Positions 26,771-38,410 of a stretch of 64,000 nucleotides of DNA are shown here, in pieces; the stretch's first letter is position 1, and each line of letters starts with the position of its first letter. The stretch is from Bacillus sp. UNC41MFS5 (lineage in GTDB: Bacteria; Bacillota; Bacilli; Bacillales_B; DSM-18226). Location: positions 368,307 through 432,306 of the forward strand of contig NZ_JMLP01000005.1 in NCBI RefSeq assembly GCF_000686805.1. The letters are read 5' to 3'. The notes below the pieces were generated by a model. That model saw only the letters and a list, made by a program, of their open reading frames with translations. It was not told the DNA's origin and did not search any database. A program made the position numbers and the translations under genes.

Positions 26771-26867
26771 GAACTCCGCCAGACAATAGAATATCCTAGG
26801 GCTTCTATTGCAGGCGTTCATTATAGATAGGGAATTAGCACTTTTCAAATAGGTGTTAATTCCCTTT
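26771..26867 (+). ncRNA. Candidate structured leader or small RNA upstream of holA
   Basis: There are two consecutive stem-loops. The first (26771-26819) has CAATAGAA/TTCTATTG, CGCC/GGCG and GAA/TTC helices separated by small internal loops. The second (26829-26865) has a 13-bp stem, AGGGAATTAGCAC with GTGTTAATTCCCT (one G-U), and only TTT after it. No ORF with a ribosome-binding site covers it. It may be a leader structure of holA or an independent RNA. I do not recognise it as a known riboswitch. Confidence 0.4.
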
Positions 26868-26936
26868 AAAATGCTTGTCAAAATGGCCAAGCTTCTTTAC
26901 CATAGGTATGAATGGAAAGAAGGGGAGCGCTGAAAC

Positions 26937-27953
26937 ATGGTAATGGATAGTTGGAAAAAAATCAAAAAAAAGGAATTTGCTCCTATTTATTTATTATTTG
27001 GAACTGAGTCTTTTTTAATTAATGAAACAAAGCAATTACTACTCAATCATATTTTGACCGAAGAAGAGAAGGATTTTAATTTTGCTAGTTATGATTTAGA
27101 GGAAACATCAATCGAGGTTGCCATCGAAGATGCTGAAACCTTTCCTTTTTTAGGAGAAAAAAAAGTTATCTTTTTACATAATCCTGTTTTTTTAACAGCA
27201 GAAAAATCCAAGGATAAGGCGGTCCACAACTTATCCAGGTTCGAAATGTATTTGAAAGAGCCCTCACCTTATTCGGTGTTAGTCATTTCGGCGCCATATG
27301 AAAAGTTGGATGAACGGAAGAAAATAACGAAGGAATTAAAAAGACATGCTGAAGTTGTTGAAGCTAAAAAGTTAAATGAACATGACTTAAAGAACTGGGT
27401 TAAGGGCAGGGCAAAGAACAGTGGGATTGAATTCGAACCAGATGCGATCGACCAATTATTGGCATTAGTTGGAACAAATATGTTTATGATTACCAGTGAA
27501 GTAGATAAATTGGCATTATATGCAGCCGGTGAAAAAAGAATAGACATAGGTTTAGTAGAGAAATTAGTGGCACGATCCCTTGAGCAGAATATCTTTACAC
27601 TAATTGAAAAAGTAGTCCAGCGAAAACTTGATGAAGCGTTAAGGATTTATTACGATTTGTTAAAACAAAATGAAGAACCGATAAAGATTTTGGCCTTACT
27701 TGCAGGGCAATTTAGGTTAATATACCAAGTAAAGGAACTGTCGAGGAGAGGGTATGGGCAGCAGCAAATTGCTGGTTACTTAAGAACGCATCCTTTCCGT
27801 GTTAAGCTGGCACTCGGACAAGCGAATAAATTTACTGATGAAGAATTAGCCCATTTAATGGATCTCCTCGCAGAAGCAGATTACCAAATGAAAACCGGGG
27901 GCATGAATAAATCTTTATTAATTGAAATGTTTCTCTTTCATTTGAAGAAATAA
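26937..27953 (+). CDS. holA: DNA polymerase III subunit delta
   Basis: HolA (YqeN) is the clamp-loader subunit that opens the beta ring. The 338-residue protein shows YLLFGTESFLINETKQ (residues about 15-30), IEDAETFPFLGEKKVIFL (about 61-80) and the C-terminal collar helices (ILALLAGQFRLIYQVKELSRRG, HPFRVKLALGQA). It lacks a functional Walker A, as delta subunits do. AAGGGGAG lies about 9 nt before ATG. It stands alone, convergent with rpsT. Confidence 0.94.
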   Translation: MVMDSWKKIKKKEFAPIYLLFGTESFLINETKQLLLNHILTEEEKDFNFASYDLEETSIEVAIEDAETFPFLGEKKVIFLHNPVFLTAEKSKDKAVHNLSRFEMYLKEPSPYSVLVISAPYEKLDERKKITKELKRHAEVVEAKKLNEHDLKNWVKGRAKNSGIEFEPDAIDQLLALVGTNMFMITSEVDKLALYAAGEKRIDIGLVEKLVARSLEQNIFTLIEKVVQRKLDEALRIYYDLLKQNEEPIKILALLAGQFRLIYQVKELSRRGYGQQQIAGYLRTHPFRVKLALGQANKFTDEELAHLMDLLAEADYQMKTGGMNKSLLIEMFLFHLKK

Positions 27954-27990
27954 AAAAAACGATTCCTTTGAAAGGGAATCGTTTTTTTTT
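27953..27990. terminator. Bidirectional terminator between holA and rpsT
   Basis: ACGATTCC pairs with GGAATCGT around an 8-nt loop, flanked by A8 on the left and T9 on the right. Confidence 0.92.
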
Positions 27991-27996
27991 ACTAAA

Positions 27997-28257
27997 TTAA
28001 AGAGAGTTAGTCTTTTTCATTAGACGAGATTTTTTACGAGCAGCAGCATTTTTGTGGATAAGACCTTTTGCAGCAGCCTTGTCTAATTTACTAGCAGCAG
28101 CAGCAAATACTTCTTTAGCAGCAGCACCGTCGTTAGTAGAAATTGCAGCTTCTACTTTCTTAACAGCAGTACGCATTGCAGATTTCGCAGTTGTATTTTG
28201 AGCGTTACGAGCTTCACTTGTTTTTACACGCTTAATAGCAGATTTAATATTAGGCAT
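27997..28257 (-). CDS. rpsT: 30S ribosomal protein S20
   Basis: The 86-residue, Lys/Ala-rich protein ([18 protein letters not shown]..., ending KKTNSL) is bS20, which binds 16S rRNA and helps 30S assembly. ATG 28257 is preceded by TAGGAGGTG at good spacing; the ATG three codons upstream has no site. Monocistronic on the minus strand with its own terminator, as in most Bacillus. Confidence 0.96.
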   Translation of the reverse strand: MPNIKSAIKRVKTSEARNAQNTTAKSAMRTAVKKVEAAISTNDGAAAKEVFAAAASKLDKAAAKGLIHKNAAARKKSRLMKKTNSL

Positions 28258-28390
28258 TACTTTCACCTCCTACAAAGAATCGAGACTATATGAACTCGAC
28301 TTAACATTCCTAAAAATAATTCAGAACATGAAATATTTTATCAAATGGAAGGCTATAATGCAATACTGTTTTCACAGAAGAATATCATTT

Positions 28391-28420
28391 GCATGATTTA
28401 AGATGGTAAGGGCAAAAATA
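28391..28420 (+). promoter_or_regulatory. Sigma-F (or sigma-F/G) promoter of gpr
   Basis: GCATG (28391-28395; consensus GYWTA, four of five) is followed by exactly 15 nt and GGCAAAAATA (28411-28420; full match to GGNRANANTW). gpr is known to be transcribed by sigma-F and sigma-G in the forespore, so this fits. Confidence 0.72.
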
Positions 28421-28467
28421 GGAAATAGTTGCTAGACTTTTGAAAGATTTGATGGGAGTGAATATTA

Positions 28468-29592
28468 ATGGATAAGTCAATTGACTTAAGTCAATATTCT
28501 GTTCGAACGGATTTGGCGATTGAAGCTAGAGAGATGGTCCTTACACAGCAAAAAGGGTCAGTCGGGCAAGAGAAAGATCTTTCGCAAATTGAAGGCGTGA
28601 TTATTAAGGAAAAAGATGTGGATGACATAAAGATTTCTTTAGTCGAAGTGACAAAACAAGGCGAACAGCATCTGGGAAAAAAAGCAGGCAGGTATTTAAC
28701 TGTTGAAGTACAAGGGATTCGCCAGCAAAATACAGAGGTACAGCAAAAGGTGGAGGAAATTTTTGCTAGAGAGTTCTCCTACTTTTTGGAGGGGTCTGGA
28801 ATAAAAAAAACAGATTCATGTCTTGTGGTGGGTCTAGGTAATTGGAATGTGACCCCGGATGCCCTAGGACCGATGGTGTGTGAAAATTTGCTGGTTACCC
28901 GCCATCTGTTTCAGTTGCAGCCGGAAAATGTAGAGGAAGGCTTCAGGTCCGTTAGTGCCCTTTCACCAGGTGTTATGGGATTAACGGGGATTGAAACAAG
29001 CGATATTATTTTTGGTGTAGTGGAAAAAACAAGACCTGATTTTGTTATTGCTATTGACGCCCTTGCATCTCGTTCGATTGAACGGGTTAATTCAACCATC
29101 CAAATTTCCGATACAGGTATACATCCTGGTTCGGGGGTTGGTAATAAAAGAAAAGAATTGAGTAAAGAAACCTTAGGGATACCTGTTATTGCAATTGGGG
29201 TTCCGACCGTGGTAGATGCTGTGTCCATTACAAGTGACACCATCGATTTTATACTTAAGCACTTTGGAAAAGAGCTTAAGGAGGGCAATCGTCCTTCAAG
29301 ATCACTTGCACCAGCAGGCATGAGTTTCGGTGAAAAGCGAAAGTTGACTGAAGAGGACTTACCGGAAGAAAAGCACAGGAAAACCTTTCTTGGAATGATT
29401 GGGACCTTAGAAGATGAGGAGAAAAGAAAATTAATTTATGAAGTTTTATCTCCAATTGGTCATAATTTAATGGTTACTCCTAAGGAAGTTGATGTTTTTA
29501 TTGAAGATATGGCCAATCTTATTGCCAACGGTTTAAATTCTTCACTTCATGGTGCTGTTGACCAAGGGAATGCTGGCTACTATACAAAATAA
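28468..29592 (+). CDS. gpr: GPR germination protease (spore protease)
   Basis: GPR degrades small acid-soluble spore proteins during germination; it is made in the forespore as an inactive zymogen. The 374-residue protein starts [20 protein letters not shown]. Self-cleavage is expected after D15 (RTD/LAIE), which resembles the SASP cut site. The catalytic aspartates known from B. megaterium GPR (127 and 193) correspond to D131 (TPDALGP) and D197 ([10 protein letters not shown]). GGGAGTG precedes ATG. It has its own forespore promoter and a terminator before spoIIP. Confidence 0.96.
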   Translation: MDKSIDLSQYSVRTDLAIEAREMVLTQQKGSVGQEKDLSQIEGVIIKEKDVDDIKISLVEVTKQGEQHLGKKAGRYLTVEVQGIRQQNTEVQQKVEEIFAREFSYFLEGSGIKKTDSCLVVGLGNWNVTPDALGPMVCENLLVTRHLFQLQPENVEEGFRSVSALSPGVMGLTGIETSDIIFGVVEKTRPDFVIAIDALASRSIERVNSTIQISDTGIHPGSGVGNKRKELSKETLGIPVIAIGVPTVVDAVSITSDTIDFILKHFGKELKEGNRPSRSLAPAGMSFGEKRKLTEEDLPEEKHRKTFLGMIGTLEDEEKRKLIYEVLSPIGHNLMVTPKEVDVFIEDMANLIANGLNSSLHGAVDQGNAGYYTK

Positions 29593-29602
29593 AGGAACGA
29601 CG

Positions 29603-29643
29603 AGAGGCATCTTTCAAATCTATTTATTTGAAAGGATGCCTCT
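29603..29643 (+). terminator. Hairpin after gpr
   Basis: AGAGGCATC-TTTCAAAT pairs with ATTTGAAA-g-GATGCCTCT (one bulged G). The T-tract is poor, so termination may be partial. Confidence 0.7.
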
Positions 29644-29718
29644 TAAGTTAAAATTCGGGTTCTACCAATTCTAGTAGCTTCATATCATTTACTAGAATAC
29701 GTTTTGCGAGGTGGAACC

Positions 29719-30915
29719 ATGAAAGCTAGAAATTCAGGAACTTTTGTTATGGTGCAAGGGACAAGTCTACTTAAAGCCGCTGGATTATTGTTACTATTTA
29801 TACTATTGATTTTCTCTATTAGTGGATTATTAACCTCGTTAAAGCCACAATATCGACTTATGTCGTCTTCGGTTAATCAGGCAGCAACAAATGTGAATGG
29901 GGAATTGCTCTATCAATTAATGGGTTGGGAAAATCATCATTTCTTGTCGGTTGAACAAGATTGGACTTCAACTCCTACTTTAACGAACTTGGTATTTAAG
30001 TTATCAAGCAATATTAACTTAAATGATCCCCGCAGTCTCCTTGGTAGAGAGCTGCCAGGATTTTATCAATTTGATGGTAAAATTCTAGTGGCTGGTGAAG
30101 GGACAAACTACACAAATATGCCAATTGAATCTGCCCCGCCCATTGAAATAATGAAAGCAGAGCGAGAGGCATCGTTACAAAATTTAGAGGGTTTAGAAAA
30201 GCCTGAGGATGAAAATTCACTTCCTGCACCTAGTCAGACAACAGGCTCACGTAAGGTTGTCTATCTATACTTTACACATAACAGGGAATCTTATTTGCCC
30301 TATTTAAAGGGTGTTACCAATCCGAATTTAGCCTTTCATTCAAAAATCAACGTAACAAAAATTGGTGATCACTTAAAGACAAGTTTGGAAGATAGAGGAA
30401 TTGGAACCTTTTTAGATAAAACGGATGTTCAGGCAAACCTCAATAAAAAAGGTTTGAAATATCCTAGTTCTTACCAGGAATCCCGCTCAGTTGTTCAAAC
30501 GGCAATGGCATCGGATCGTGATTTACATTACTTTATCGATATTCATAGGGATTCTAACCGCAAAGATAAATCAACCATTACAATTAACGGAAAGTCATAT
30601 GCAAAGCTCGCCTTTATCATCGGCGGTAAAAATCCAAATCATGAGAAGAACGAGAAATTAGCAACCGAACTGCATAAAAGTTTAGAAAAAAAGTATAAAG
30701 GTTTAAGCAGAGGTGTTTTCGTGAAATATAGTGGGAATGCTGTTTATAATCAAAACCTATCAAATAATGTAATCTTGATTGAATTTGGCGGTGTTGATAA
30801 TACGTTTGAAGAATTAAATCGTTCGGCTGATGCCCTTGCCGATGTGTTTAGTGATTTTTACTGGGAGGCTGAAAAAGTTAACCAGGATGTTGAACAATCA
30901 ACAAAAGAACAATAG
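29719..30915 (+). CDS. spoIIP: Stage II sporulation protein P (cell-wall hydrolase)
   Basis: SpoIIP is the amidase/endopeptidase of the SpoIID-M-P engulfment machine. The 398-residue protein has an N-terminal membrane anchor (about 17-38) and a periplasm-facing linker. The catalytic domain (about 180-390) carries VYLYFTHNRESYLP, YFIDIHRDS with metal-ligand His, and NVILIEFGGVDNTFEE. ATG 29719 follows GAGGTGG; the upstream TTG at 29704 overlaps that site. In B. subtilis it is driven by sigma-E; I could not identify a convincing sigma-E promoter in the 76-base gap. Confidence 0.94.
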   Translation: MKARNSGTFVMVQGTSLLKAAGLLLLFILLIFSISGLLTSLKPQYRLMSSSVNQAATNVNGELLYQLMGWENHHFLSVEQDWTSTPTLTNLVFKLSSNINLNDPRSLLGRELPGFYQFDGKILVAGEGTNYTNMPIESAPPIEIMKAEREASLQNLEGLEKPEDENSLPAPSQTTGSRKVVYLYFTHNRESYLPYLKGVTNPNLAFHSKINVTKIGDHLKTSLEDRGIGTFLDKTDVQANLNKKGLKYPSSYQESRSVVQTAMASDRDLHYFIDIHRDSNRKDKSTITINGKSYAKLAFIIGGKNPNHEKNEKLATELHKSLEKKYKGLSRGVFVKYSGNAVYNQNLSNNVILIEFGGVDNTFEELNRSADALADVFSDFYWEAEKVNQDVEQSTKEQ

Positions 30916-30934
30916 ATGTAAGGGAGCATTTTTT

Positions 30935-31261
30935 ATGAAGATGTTCATGTTAAAAAGCTTATGCTTGGCTGCTCTCATGTTAATCTCTGTTTTAGTAGGT
31001 ATGCAATTGGCTAATGATGGTATTCATAAAATGAAAGGCTATGATGATCCAAACTTTCAAAATGCTGTTCGTTTAAATGGGACAGACAATAACTTTCAAG
31101 CTACCTTCTTGGGAAACGAAATCTCAAGTCATGATCTTGAGGCTAAGCAAAAGAAACTCGAACAAATAAGTGCATATAATTTTTTCTCTTCTATGGGGAA
31201 GAAGATGTCTGAGGGGATATCAGGGGTTTCTGAAAAATTAGTTCATCTTATTGCTGATTAA
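30935..31261 (+). CDS. yqxA: YqxA family protein (DUF3679)
   Basis: The 108-residue protein has an N-terminal membrane helix or signal anchor (MFMLKSLCLAALMLISVLVGMQLAN), then the family strings GYDDPNFQNAV, EISSHDLEAKQKKLEQISAYNFFSSMGKKM. ATG 30935 follows GGGAGC; the longer open frame from 30830 is spoIIP in another frame. It lies 19 nt after spoIIP, so it is probably co-expressed in the mother cell. Function is unknown. Confidence 0.9.
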   Translation: MKMFMLKSLCLAALMLISVLVGMQLANDGIHKMKGYDDPNFQNAVRLNGTDNNFQATFLGNEISSHDLEAKQKKLEQISAYNFFSSMGKKMSEGISGVSEKLVHLIAD

Positions 31262-31262
31262 A

Positions 31263-31303
31263 ATAATCGAAGTGGCACCAGTTGGGTGCCGCTTTTCGAT
31301 TTT
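31263..31303 (+). terminator. Terminator after yqxA
   Basis: AATCGAA...GGCACC pairs with GGGTGCC...TTTCGATT around AGTT, with T4 near the end. The stem contains an internal mismatch near GT/GC. Confidence 0.75.
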
Positions 31304-31377
31304 GATTGAATCTTGTTAATCCTATTGATATAATTCAAAATAGTGTATATGTGCGAGTATAGTAGGAGTGAAAGACC

Positions 31378-33213
31378 GTGAACAATAATGAAAGACTCAA
31401 ACGACAATCAAAGATTAGAAATTTCTCAATTATTGCCCATATCGATCATGGGAAATCAACATTAGCTGACCGAATCTTGGAGAAAACCAATGCATTGACC
31501 TCTCGGGAAATGAAAGATCAGCTCCTTGATTCGATGGACCTTGAAAGAGAACGTGGAATTACCATTAAATTAAATGCCGTCCAGTTAACATACAAAGCAA
31601 AAGATGGAGAAGAATATATTTTCCATTTAATTGATACACCGGGACATGTCGATTTTACGTATGAGGTATCAAGGAGCCTTGCAGCATGTGAAGGGGCTGT
31701 TTTAGTCGTTGACGCTGCACAAGGAATTGAAGCACAGACACTAGCCAACGTTTATCTAGCCCTTGATAACGACCTTGAAATTTTACCAGTCATTAACAAA
31801 ATTGACTTACCTAGTGCAGATCCAGAGCGTGTTCGAGGAGAAATTGAGGATGTCATCGGTTTGGACGCTTCGGAAGCCGTGTTAGCTTCAGCAAAGGCTG
31901 GGATTGGGATTGAAGAAATCCTTGAACAAGTCGTTCAAAAAGTCCCTGCACCACAGGGAGACCCAGAAGCACCATTAAAGGCCCTTATTTTCGATTCTCT
32001 TTATGACGCCTACCGTGGTGTTGTCGCGTACATTCGTGTGGTCGAAGGAACAGTTAAGGTGGGCGATAAAGTAAGAATGATGGCTACCGGGAAAGAATTT
32101 GAAGTAAATGAGGTAGGCGTATTTACACCAAAAGCAACCATGCGTGATGAGTTAACCATTGGTGATGTTGGCTTTTTATCAGCATCAATAAAAAATGTCG
32201 GCGACACTCGTGTGGGGGATACGATTACAAATGCAAAAAATGGGGCAACAGAGCCACTTCCAGGTTACCGGAAACTAAACCCAATGGTTTACTGTGGACT
32301 TTACCCAATTGATACAGCGAAGTTTAATGATCTGCGTGAAGCACTTGAAAAGCTTCAGTTAAATGATTCTTCCCTTCAATTTGAACCAGAAACTTCACAA
32401 GCACTTGGATTCGGTTTCCGTTGTGGATTCTTAGGATTGCTTCATATGGAGATTATTCAAGAACGGATTGAACGCGAATTTAAAATTGATTTAATTACGA
32501 CAGCACCGAGTGTTATCTATCATGTTCATATGACAGATGGCTCTGAAATAAGGGTCGACAATCCATCAGATTTACCGGATCCACAAAAAATTGACCGTGT
32601 CGAAGAGCCTTATGTTAAAGCTACTATGATGGCTCCAAATGATTATGTAGGGACCATTATGGAACTTTGCCAACAAAAACGTGGTATTTTTGTGACAATG
32701 GAATACCTGGCAGAAAATAGGGTAAGTATTATCTATGAGATGCCATTAGCAGAAATTGTTTATGATTTCTTTGATCAATTGAAATCAAGCACTAGAGGTT
32801 ACGCATCCTTTGATTACGAGCTCATTGGTTATAAACCGTCCAGCCTTGTTAAAATGGACATATTGTTAAATGCTGAAAAAGTGGATGCATTAAGCTTTAT
32901 TGTCCATAAAGACTTCGCCTATGAACGAGGGAAGATTATTGTTGAAAAACTGAAGGAGCTAATTCCAAGGCAGCAGTTTGAAGTTCCTATACAGGCAGCA
33001 GTAGGTCAGAAAATTATTGCACGTTCTACAATTAAGGCTATGCGTAAAAACGTTTTAGCCAAATGTTATGGCGGAGATATTTCCCGTAAACGAAAATTAT
33101 TAGAAAAGCAAAAAGAAGGTAAAAAGCGGATGAAGCAAGTAGGATCCGTTGAAGTACCACAAGAAGCATTTATGGCTGTCTTAAAAATGGACGATAGCAA
33201 CACAAAAAAATAA
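31378..33213 (+). CDS. lepA: Elongation factor 4 (LepA)
   Basis: LepA is a ribosome-associated translational GTPase affecting initiation or back-translocation. The 611-residue protein has G1 AHIDHGKST (about 20), G3 DTPGHVD and G4 NKID, the domain II and III/V folds of EF-G, and the LepA-specific C-terminal domain ([31 protein letters not shown]). GTG start after GGAGTG. The gene begins a new transcription unit. Confidence 0.97.
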   Translation: MNNNERLKRQSKIRNFSIIAHIDHGKSTLADRILEKTNALTSREMKDQLLDSMDLERERGITIKLNAVQLTYKAKDGEEYIFHLIDTPGHVDFTYEVSRSLAACEGAVLVVDAAQGIEAQTLANVYLALDNDLEILPVINKIDLPSADPERVRGEIEDVIGLDASEAVLASAKAGIGIEEILEQVVQKVPAPQGDPEAPLKALIFDSLYDAYRGVVAYIRVVEGTVKVGDKVRMMATGKEFEVNEVGVFTPKATMRDELTIGDVGFLSASIKNVGDTRVGDTITNAKNGATEPLPGYRKLNPMVYCGLYPIDTAKFNDLREALEKLQLNDSSLQFEPETSQALGFGFRCGFLGLLHMEIIQERIEREFKIDLITTAPSVIYHVHMTDGSEIRVDNPSDLPDPQKIDRVEEPYVKATMMAPNDYVGTIMELCQQKRGIFVTMEYLAENRVSIIYEMPLAEIVYDFFDQLKSSTRGYASFDYELIGYKPSSLVKMDILLNAEKVDALSFIVHKDFAYERGKIIVEKLKELIPRQQFEVPIQAAVGQKIIARSTIKAMRKNVLAKCYGGDISRKRKLLEKQKEGKKRMKQVGSVEVPQEAFMAVLKMDDSNTKK

Positions 33214-33292
33214 ACTAGCTGGGGGTTAGGACAAGCCATTTTTTCAGGCGAATTCTAGCCTCTTTTTGTTGAAGAATGAGGAAGTGAACGAA

Positions 33293-34426
33293 ATGATTAA
33301 ATCAGCCTATCTCCATATCCCTTTTTGTGAGCATATTTGCCATTATTGTGATTTTAATAAAGTATATCTAAAGGGGCAGCCGGTTGATGACTACTTAAAA
33401 GCACTTGAACAAGAAATGAAACTGACTTTAGCCCAATTTCCAACAACTGCTCTTGAAACGATATTTGTTGGTGGGGGTACACCGACATCGTTAAATGAGA
33501 AGCAACTTTATCAATTTTGTGAAAGTATTAACAGAAATTTACCAAAGCATGAGACTATAGAATTTACCTTCGAGGCGAATCCTGGTGACTTAACGGCAGG
33601 GAAATTAGAAATATTAAAAGAGGCTGGGGTTAACCGGATTAGCCTTGGAGTTCAAACGTTTAATGAGGAACTACTGCAAAAAATCGGCCGTGTCCACAAA
33701 GCGAAAGATGTATACCAAACAATTGATAACGCAAAATCTTTAGGATTTGAAAATATCAGTATTGATCTTATCTTTAGTTTACCTTCTCAAACTCTCTCAG
33801 ATTTTAAAGAAACATTAAAAGAGGCTTTTTCGCTTGATATCACACACTATTCTGGCTATTCCTTAATCATTGAACCAAAAACAGTTTTTTATAATTTACT
33901 GAAAAAAGGAAAACTGCCAACTCCTGGTGAGGATGTGGAAGCTGCGATGTACGAATTGCTAATGGAAGAAATGGAAAAGCATGGCTTCAACCAATATGAA
34001 ATTAGTAATTTTTCTAAACCAGGGTATGAGAGCAGACATAACCTTACCTATTGGAATAACGATTCCTATTATGGGTTTGGGGCAGGTGCACATAGCTATT
34101 TAAATGGGATAAGACGTTCGAATATTGGTCCCTTAAAAAGGTATATGGAGCAAATAAACAATGGGATCCTGCCGGTAATGGAAGAACATCAAACTTCAAA
34201 AATTGAGCAAATGGAAGAAGAAATGTTTTTGGGGCTGCGAAAAACTGCCGGTGTTTTCATTCCTCATTTTATTGAAAAATTTGCGAAAGACCCCCTTCAA
34301 TTATTCGAAAAAGAGATTAGTGAATTAACGGCAAAACAGTGGTTAGATGTGGGAAAAAATCATATATTTTTAACGAAAAAGGGGAGACTGCTAGGAAATG
34401 AGGTATTCCAGGCATTTTTAAGGTAA
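33293..34426 (+). CDS. hemW: Radical SAM heme chaperone HemW
   Basis: The 377-residue radical SAM protein has C-x3-C-x2-C (CEHICHYC, about 10-17), the GGTPT string (near 66) and HemN-like downstream regions (YEISNFSKPG, NLTYWNN, GFGAGAHSY). The lack of the HemN N-terminal extension points to HemW, a heme-delivery chaperone often mislabelled coproporphyrinogen dehydrogenase. ATG 33293 is chosen because GGAAGTG lies 7 nt upstream; the TTG at 33266 has no site. It precedes hrcA, as in B. subtilis. Confidence 0.93.
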   Translation: MIKSAYLHIPFCEHICHYCDFNKVYLKGQPVDDYLKALEQEMKLTLAQFPTTALETIFVGGGTPTSLNEKQLYQFCESINRNLPKHETIEFTFEANPGDLTAGKLEILKEAGVNRISLGVQTFNEELLQKIGRVHKAKDVYQTIDNAKSLGFENISIDLIFSLPSQTLSDFKETLKEAFSLDITHYSGYSLIIEPKTVFYNLLKKGKLPTPGEDVEAAMYELLMEEMEKHGFNQYEISNFSKPGYESRHNLTYWNNDSYYGFGAGAHSYLNGIRRSNIGPLKRYMEQINNGILPVMEEHQTSKIEQMEEEMFLGLRKTAGVFIPHFIEKFAKDPLQLFEKEISELTAKQWLDVGKNHIFLTKKGRLLGNEVFQAFLR

Positions 34427-34476
34427 GCAAGATAATAATTATTGTCTTGATAAAAGAGGTTTACTGTTCTTTTTGA

Positions 34477-34504
34477 TTGACACCATCCCCCTTCATTTGA
34501 TAAT
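34477..34504 (+). promoter_or_regulatory. Sigma-A promoter of the hrcA operon
   Basis: TTGACA (34477-34482), 16-nt spacer, GATAAT (34499-34504). A second TATAAT at 34512-34517 has no good -35. Confidence 0.65.
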
Positions 34505-34516
34505 TTATTAATATAA

Positions 34517-34543
34517 TTAGCACTCGTTAACTAAGAGTGCTAA
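34517..34543 (+). promoter_or_regulatory. CIRCE operator (HrcA binding site)
   Basis: TTAGCACTC-N9-GAGTGCTAA, a perfect match to the CIRCE consensus, 13 nt upstream of the hrcA start. HrcA with GroEL as modulator represses the operon from this site (established in B. subtilis). Confidence 0.98.
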
Positions 34544-34555
34544 CAGAGGTGATGA

Positions 34556-35590
34556 ATGTTGCTAACAGATCGTCAATTGTTAATTCTTCAGGTTATTGTT
34601 GATGACTTTATTCGATCTGCCCAACCAGTCGGCTCAAGAAGTTTGTCAAAAAAGAAAGAGATTTCTTTCAGTTCGGCAACCATTCGAAATGAAATGTCCG
34701 ACCTTGAAGAGTTGGGGTATATTGAAAAGACACATACCTCTTCAGGTCGTGTCCCGTCGGAAAAAGGATATCGCTATTATGTGGATCATCTATTGTCTCC
34801 GCAGGTATTAAATCAACATGATACATCTATCATTCAGTCGATTTTTGCAGAGAAAATTTTTGAATTTGAAAAAATTATCCAAAGGTCCGCAAAAATATTA
34901 TCGGACTTAACGAACTACACATCAATTGTTCTAGGTCCGGCTGTTAGTATTAATAAGTTGAAAAAAATTCAAATTATCCCGTTAAACAAAGAAACAGCCG
35001 TAGCTATTTTTGTTACTGATACGGGCCATGTAGAAAATAGGACCTTTTCTTTACCAGCATCAGTAGATGCCAGTGATTTAGAAAAAACAGTAAATATTTT
35101 GAACGATCGTTTATCAGGCGTTCCTCTTGAAGACCTAAATGATAAGATTTATAAAGAAGTAGCAATGCTTTTAAGGCAGCATATCCATGGTTATGACTTC
35201 ATGCTGCATACTATCGCAGATTCATTAAAAATGCCAGTTAATGAAAAACTTTTCTTCGCTGGAAAGACCAATATGTTAAGCCAGCCAGAGTTTCATGATG
35301 TAACAAAACTCCGCAGCCTATTAACGATGATTGACCAGGAAGAGTGGATTTATAATTTAATCAGAAATGATTCGGCTGGAATTCAGGTGAAAATTGGTAC
35401 GGAAAATAATAATAGTGTCATGGATAATTGCAGCTTAATCACAGCTACCTACTCGGCTGGTGTTGAAAATTTAGGGACGATCGCCATTCTAGGCCCTACA
35501 AGGATGGAGTATTCCCGAGTCATTAGCTTATTACAATTTTTAAGTAAGGATTTAACGGCTGTATGGACGAAATTGTATCAAAATAAATAG
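34556..35590 (+). CDS. hrcA: Heat-inducible transcription repressor HrcA
   Basis: HrcA represses the dnaK and groE operons through CIRCE. The 344-residue protein has an N-terminal winged helix ([65 protein letters not shown]), a GAF-like middle and the dimerisation end ([22 protein letters not shown]). AGAGGTG precedes ATG. Its own CIRCE lies just upstream, so it is autoregulated. Confidence 0.97.
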   Translation: MLLTDRQLLILQVIVDDFIRSAQPVGSRSLSKKKEISFSSATIRNEMSDLEELGYIEKTHTSSGRVPSEKGYRYYVDHLLSPQVLNQHDTSIIQSIFAEKIFEFEKIIQRSAKILSDLTNYTSIVLGPAVSINKLKKIQIIPLNKETAVAIFVTDTGHVENRTFSLPASVDASDLEKTVNILNDRLSGVPLEDLNDKIYKEVAMLLRQHIHGYDFMLHTIADSLKMPVNEKLFFAGKTNMLSQPEFHDVTKLRSLLTMIDQEEWIYNLIRNDSAGIQVKIGTENNNSVMDNCSLITATYSAGVENLGTIAILGPTRMEYSRVISLLQFLSKDLTAVWTKLYQNK

Positions 35591-35695
35591 CTCGGGTAAT
35601 ATTGAATATGGGTGAAATACCTGTTTCACCCCCCTTTACTATGAAGATGAATTATCCTATAAATGACAGCAAATGCTTTAAGGGAGGTGAGTAAG

Positions 35696-36295
35696 TTGAC
35701 AAATGAGAATAACAAAACGTTAAATGAAGAAATGGAAGTTGAAAGTACTGATAATGTTGAACTTACCGAAGAAAAAACGGTTGAGACTGTTTTTGACGAA
35801 GGTGCAGCAGCAGAACAAGCAGAGGATTCAGTGGTTGATGAAAAGGACCAAGAAATTCAATTGCTGAAAGAAAAGTTAGAGGAAGCAGATAATCGATATC
35901 TACGCTTGCAAGCAGACTTTGATAATTTCCGGAGACGTTCTAGATTAGATCTAGAAGCGGGCCAAAAATATAGAGCACAAAAACTTATTACAGATTTATT
36001 GCCTGCAATTGACAACTTTGAAAGAGCAATGAAAATTGAAGCAGATAATGAACAAACTAAGACACTTTTACAAGGAATGGACATGGTTTACCGCAGTTTG
36101 CTTGATGCCCTGAAAATTGAAGGTGTTGAACCAATTGAATCTGTAGGTAAAGAGTTTGATCCGCATCAGCACCAAGCTGTCATGCAGGGTGAGGATGAGA
36201 ACTATGGCTCAAACATTGTCACTGATGAATTTCAAAAAGGTTATTTATTAAAAGACCGTGTTATCCGACCTGCAATGGTGAAAGTAAATCAATAA
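35696..36295 (+). CDS. grpE: Nucleotide exchange factor GrpE
   Basis: GrpE releases ADP from DnaK. The 199-residue protein has an acidic, disordered N-terminus, a long coiled coil ([33 protein letters not shown]) and the C-terminal beta domain ([35 protein letters not shown]). TTG 35696 follows GGGAGGTGAG; ATG 35663 further upstream would bury that site. It lies between hrcA and dnaK. Confidence 0.96.
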   Translation: MTNENNKTLNEEMEVESTDNVELTEEKTVETVFDEGAAAEQAEDSVVDEKDQEIQLLKEKLEEADNRYLRLQADFDNFRRRSRLDLEAGQKYRAQKLITDLLPAIDNFERAMKIEADNEQTKTLLQGMDMVYRSLLDALKIEGVEPIESVGKEFDPHQHQAVMQGEDENYGSNIVTDEFQKGYLLKDRVIRPAMVKVNQ

Positions 36296-36314
36296 AACTA
36301 CATATTTTTTCTAG

Positions 36315-38162
<1,848 letters not shown>

Positions 38163-38282
38163 AAAAGCGGAAGCGCCTTGTTCAGGGGCGACAGGCATAA
38201 GACGAGCTGGCGAGAAGGTTGCTTTTTACCTTCTTGACAGATTGGCTTATGACCCCGAGCCCCTAGGCGCTGGAGCTAGACA
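38163..38282. repeat. Dispersed intergenic repeat with nested inverted arms (dnaK-dnaJ gap)
   Basis: The outer arms AGCGCCT/AGGCGCT, middle arms CATAAG/CTTATG and inner arms AGAAGGT/ACCTTCT nest into one long hairpin. It ends with the phrase GGCGCTGGAGCTAGACA. I recall this ending in many intergenic repeats of Bacillus-group genomes (memory, not checked). There is a single copy in this window. It contains no ORF with a ribosome-binding site. Confidence 0.75.
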
Positions 38283-38308
38283 TTTATAAGAGTTTTTACA
38301 GCTCAGAA

Positions 38309-38346
38309 AAAAGTCAAAGTCAGAACTATGGGCTTTGGCTTTTTTA
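38309..38346 (+). terminator. Terminator between dnaK and dnaJ
   Basis: AAGTCAAAGT (38311-38320) pairs with GCTTTGGCTT (38332-38341, two G-U pairs), followed by TTTTTT. dnaJ therefore relies on read-through or its own promoter. Confidence 0.85.
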
Positions 38347-38410
38347 TTGCATTAACATTGTGATGAATGATACAATAACCTTTATGTGACAGATTCGGGA
38401 GTGGGTAATC

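Noticed and set aside
29643..29718. Sigma-E promoter for spoIIP
   Set aside because: CATATCATT resembles a -10, but no suitable -35 lies 14-17 nt upstream.
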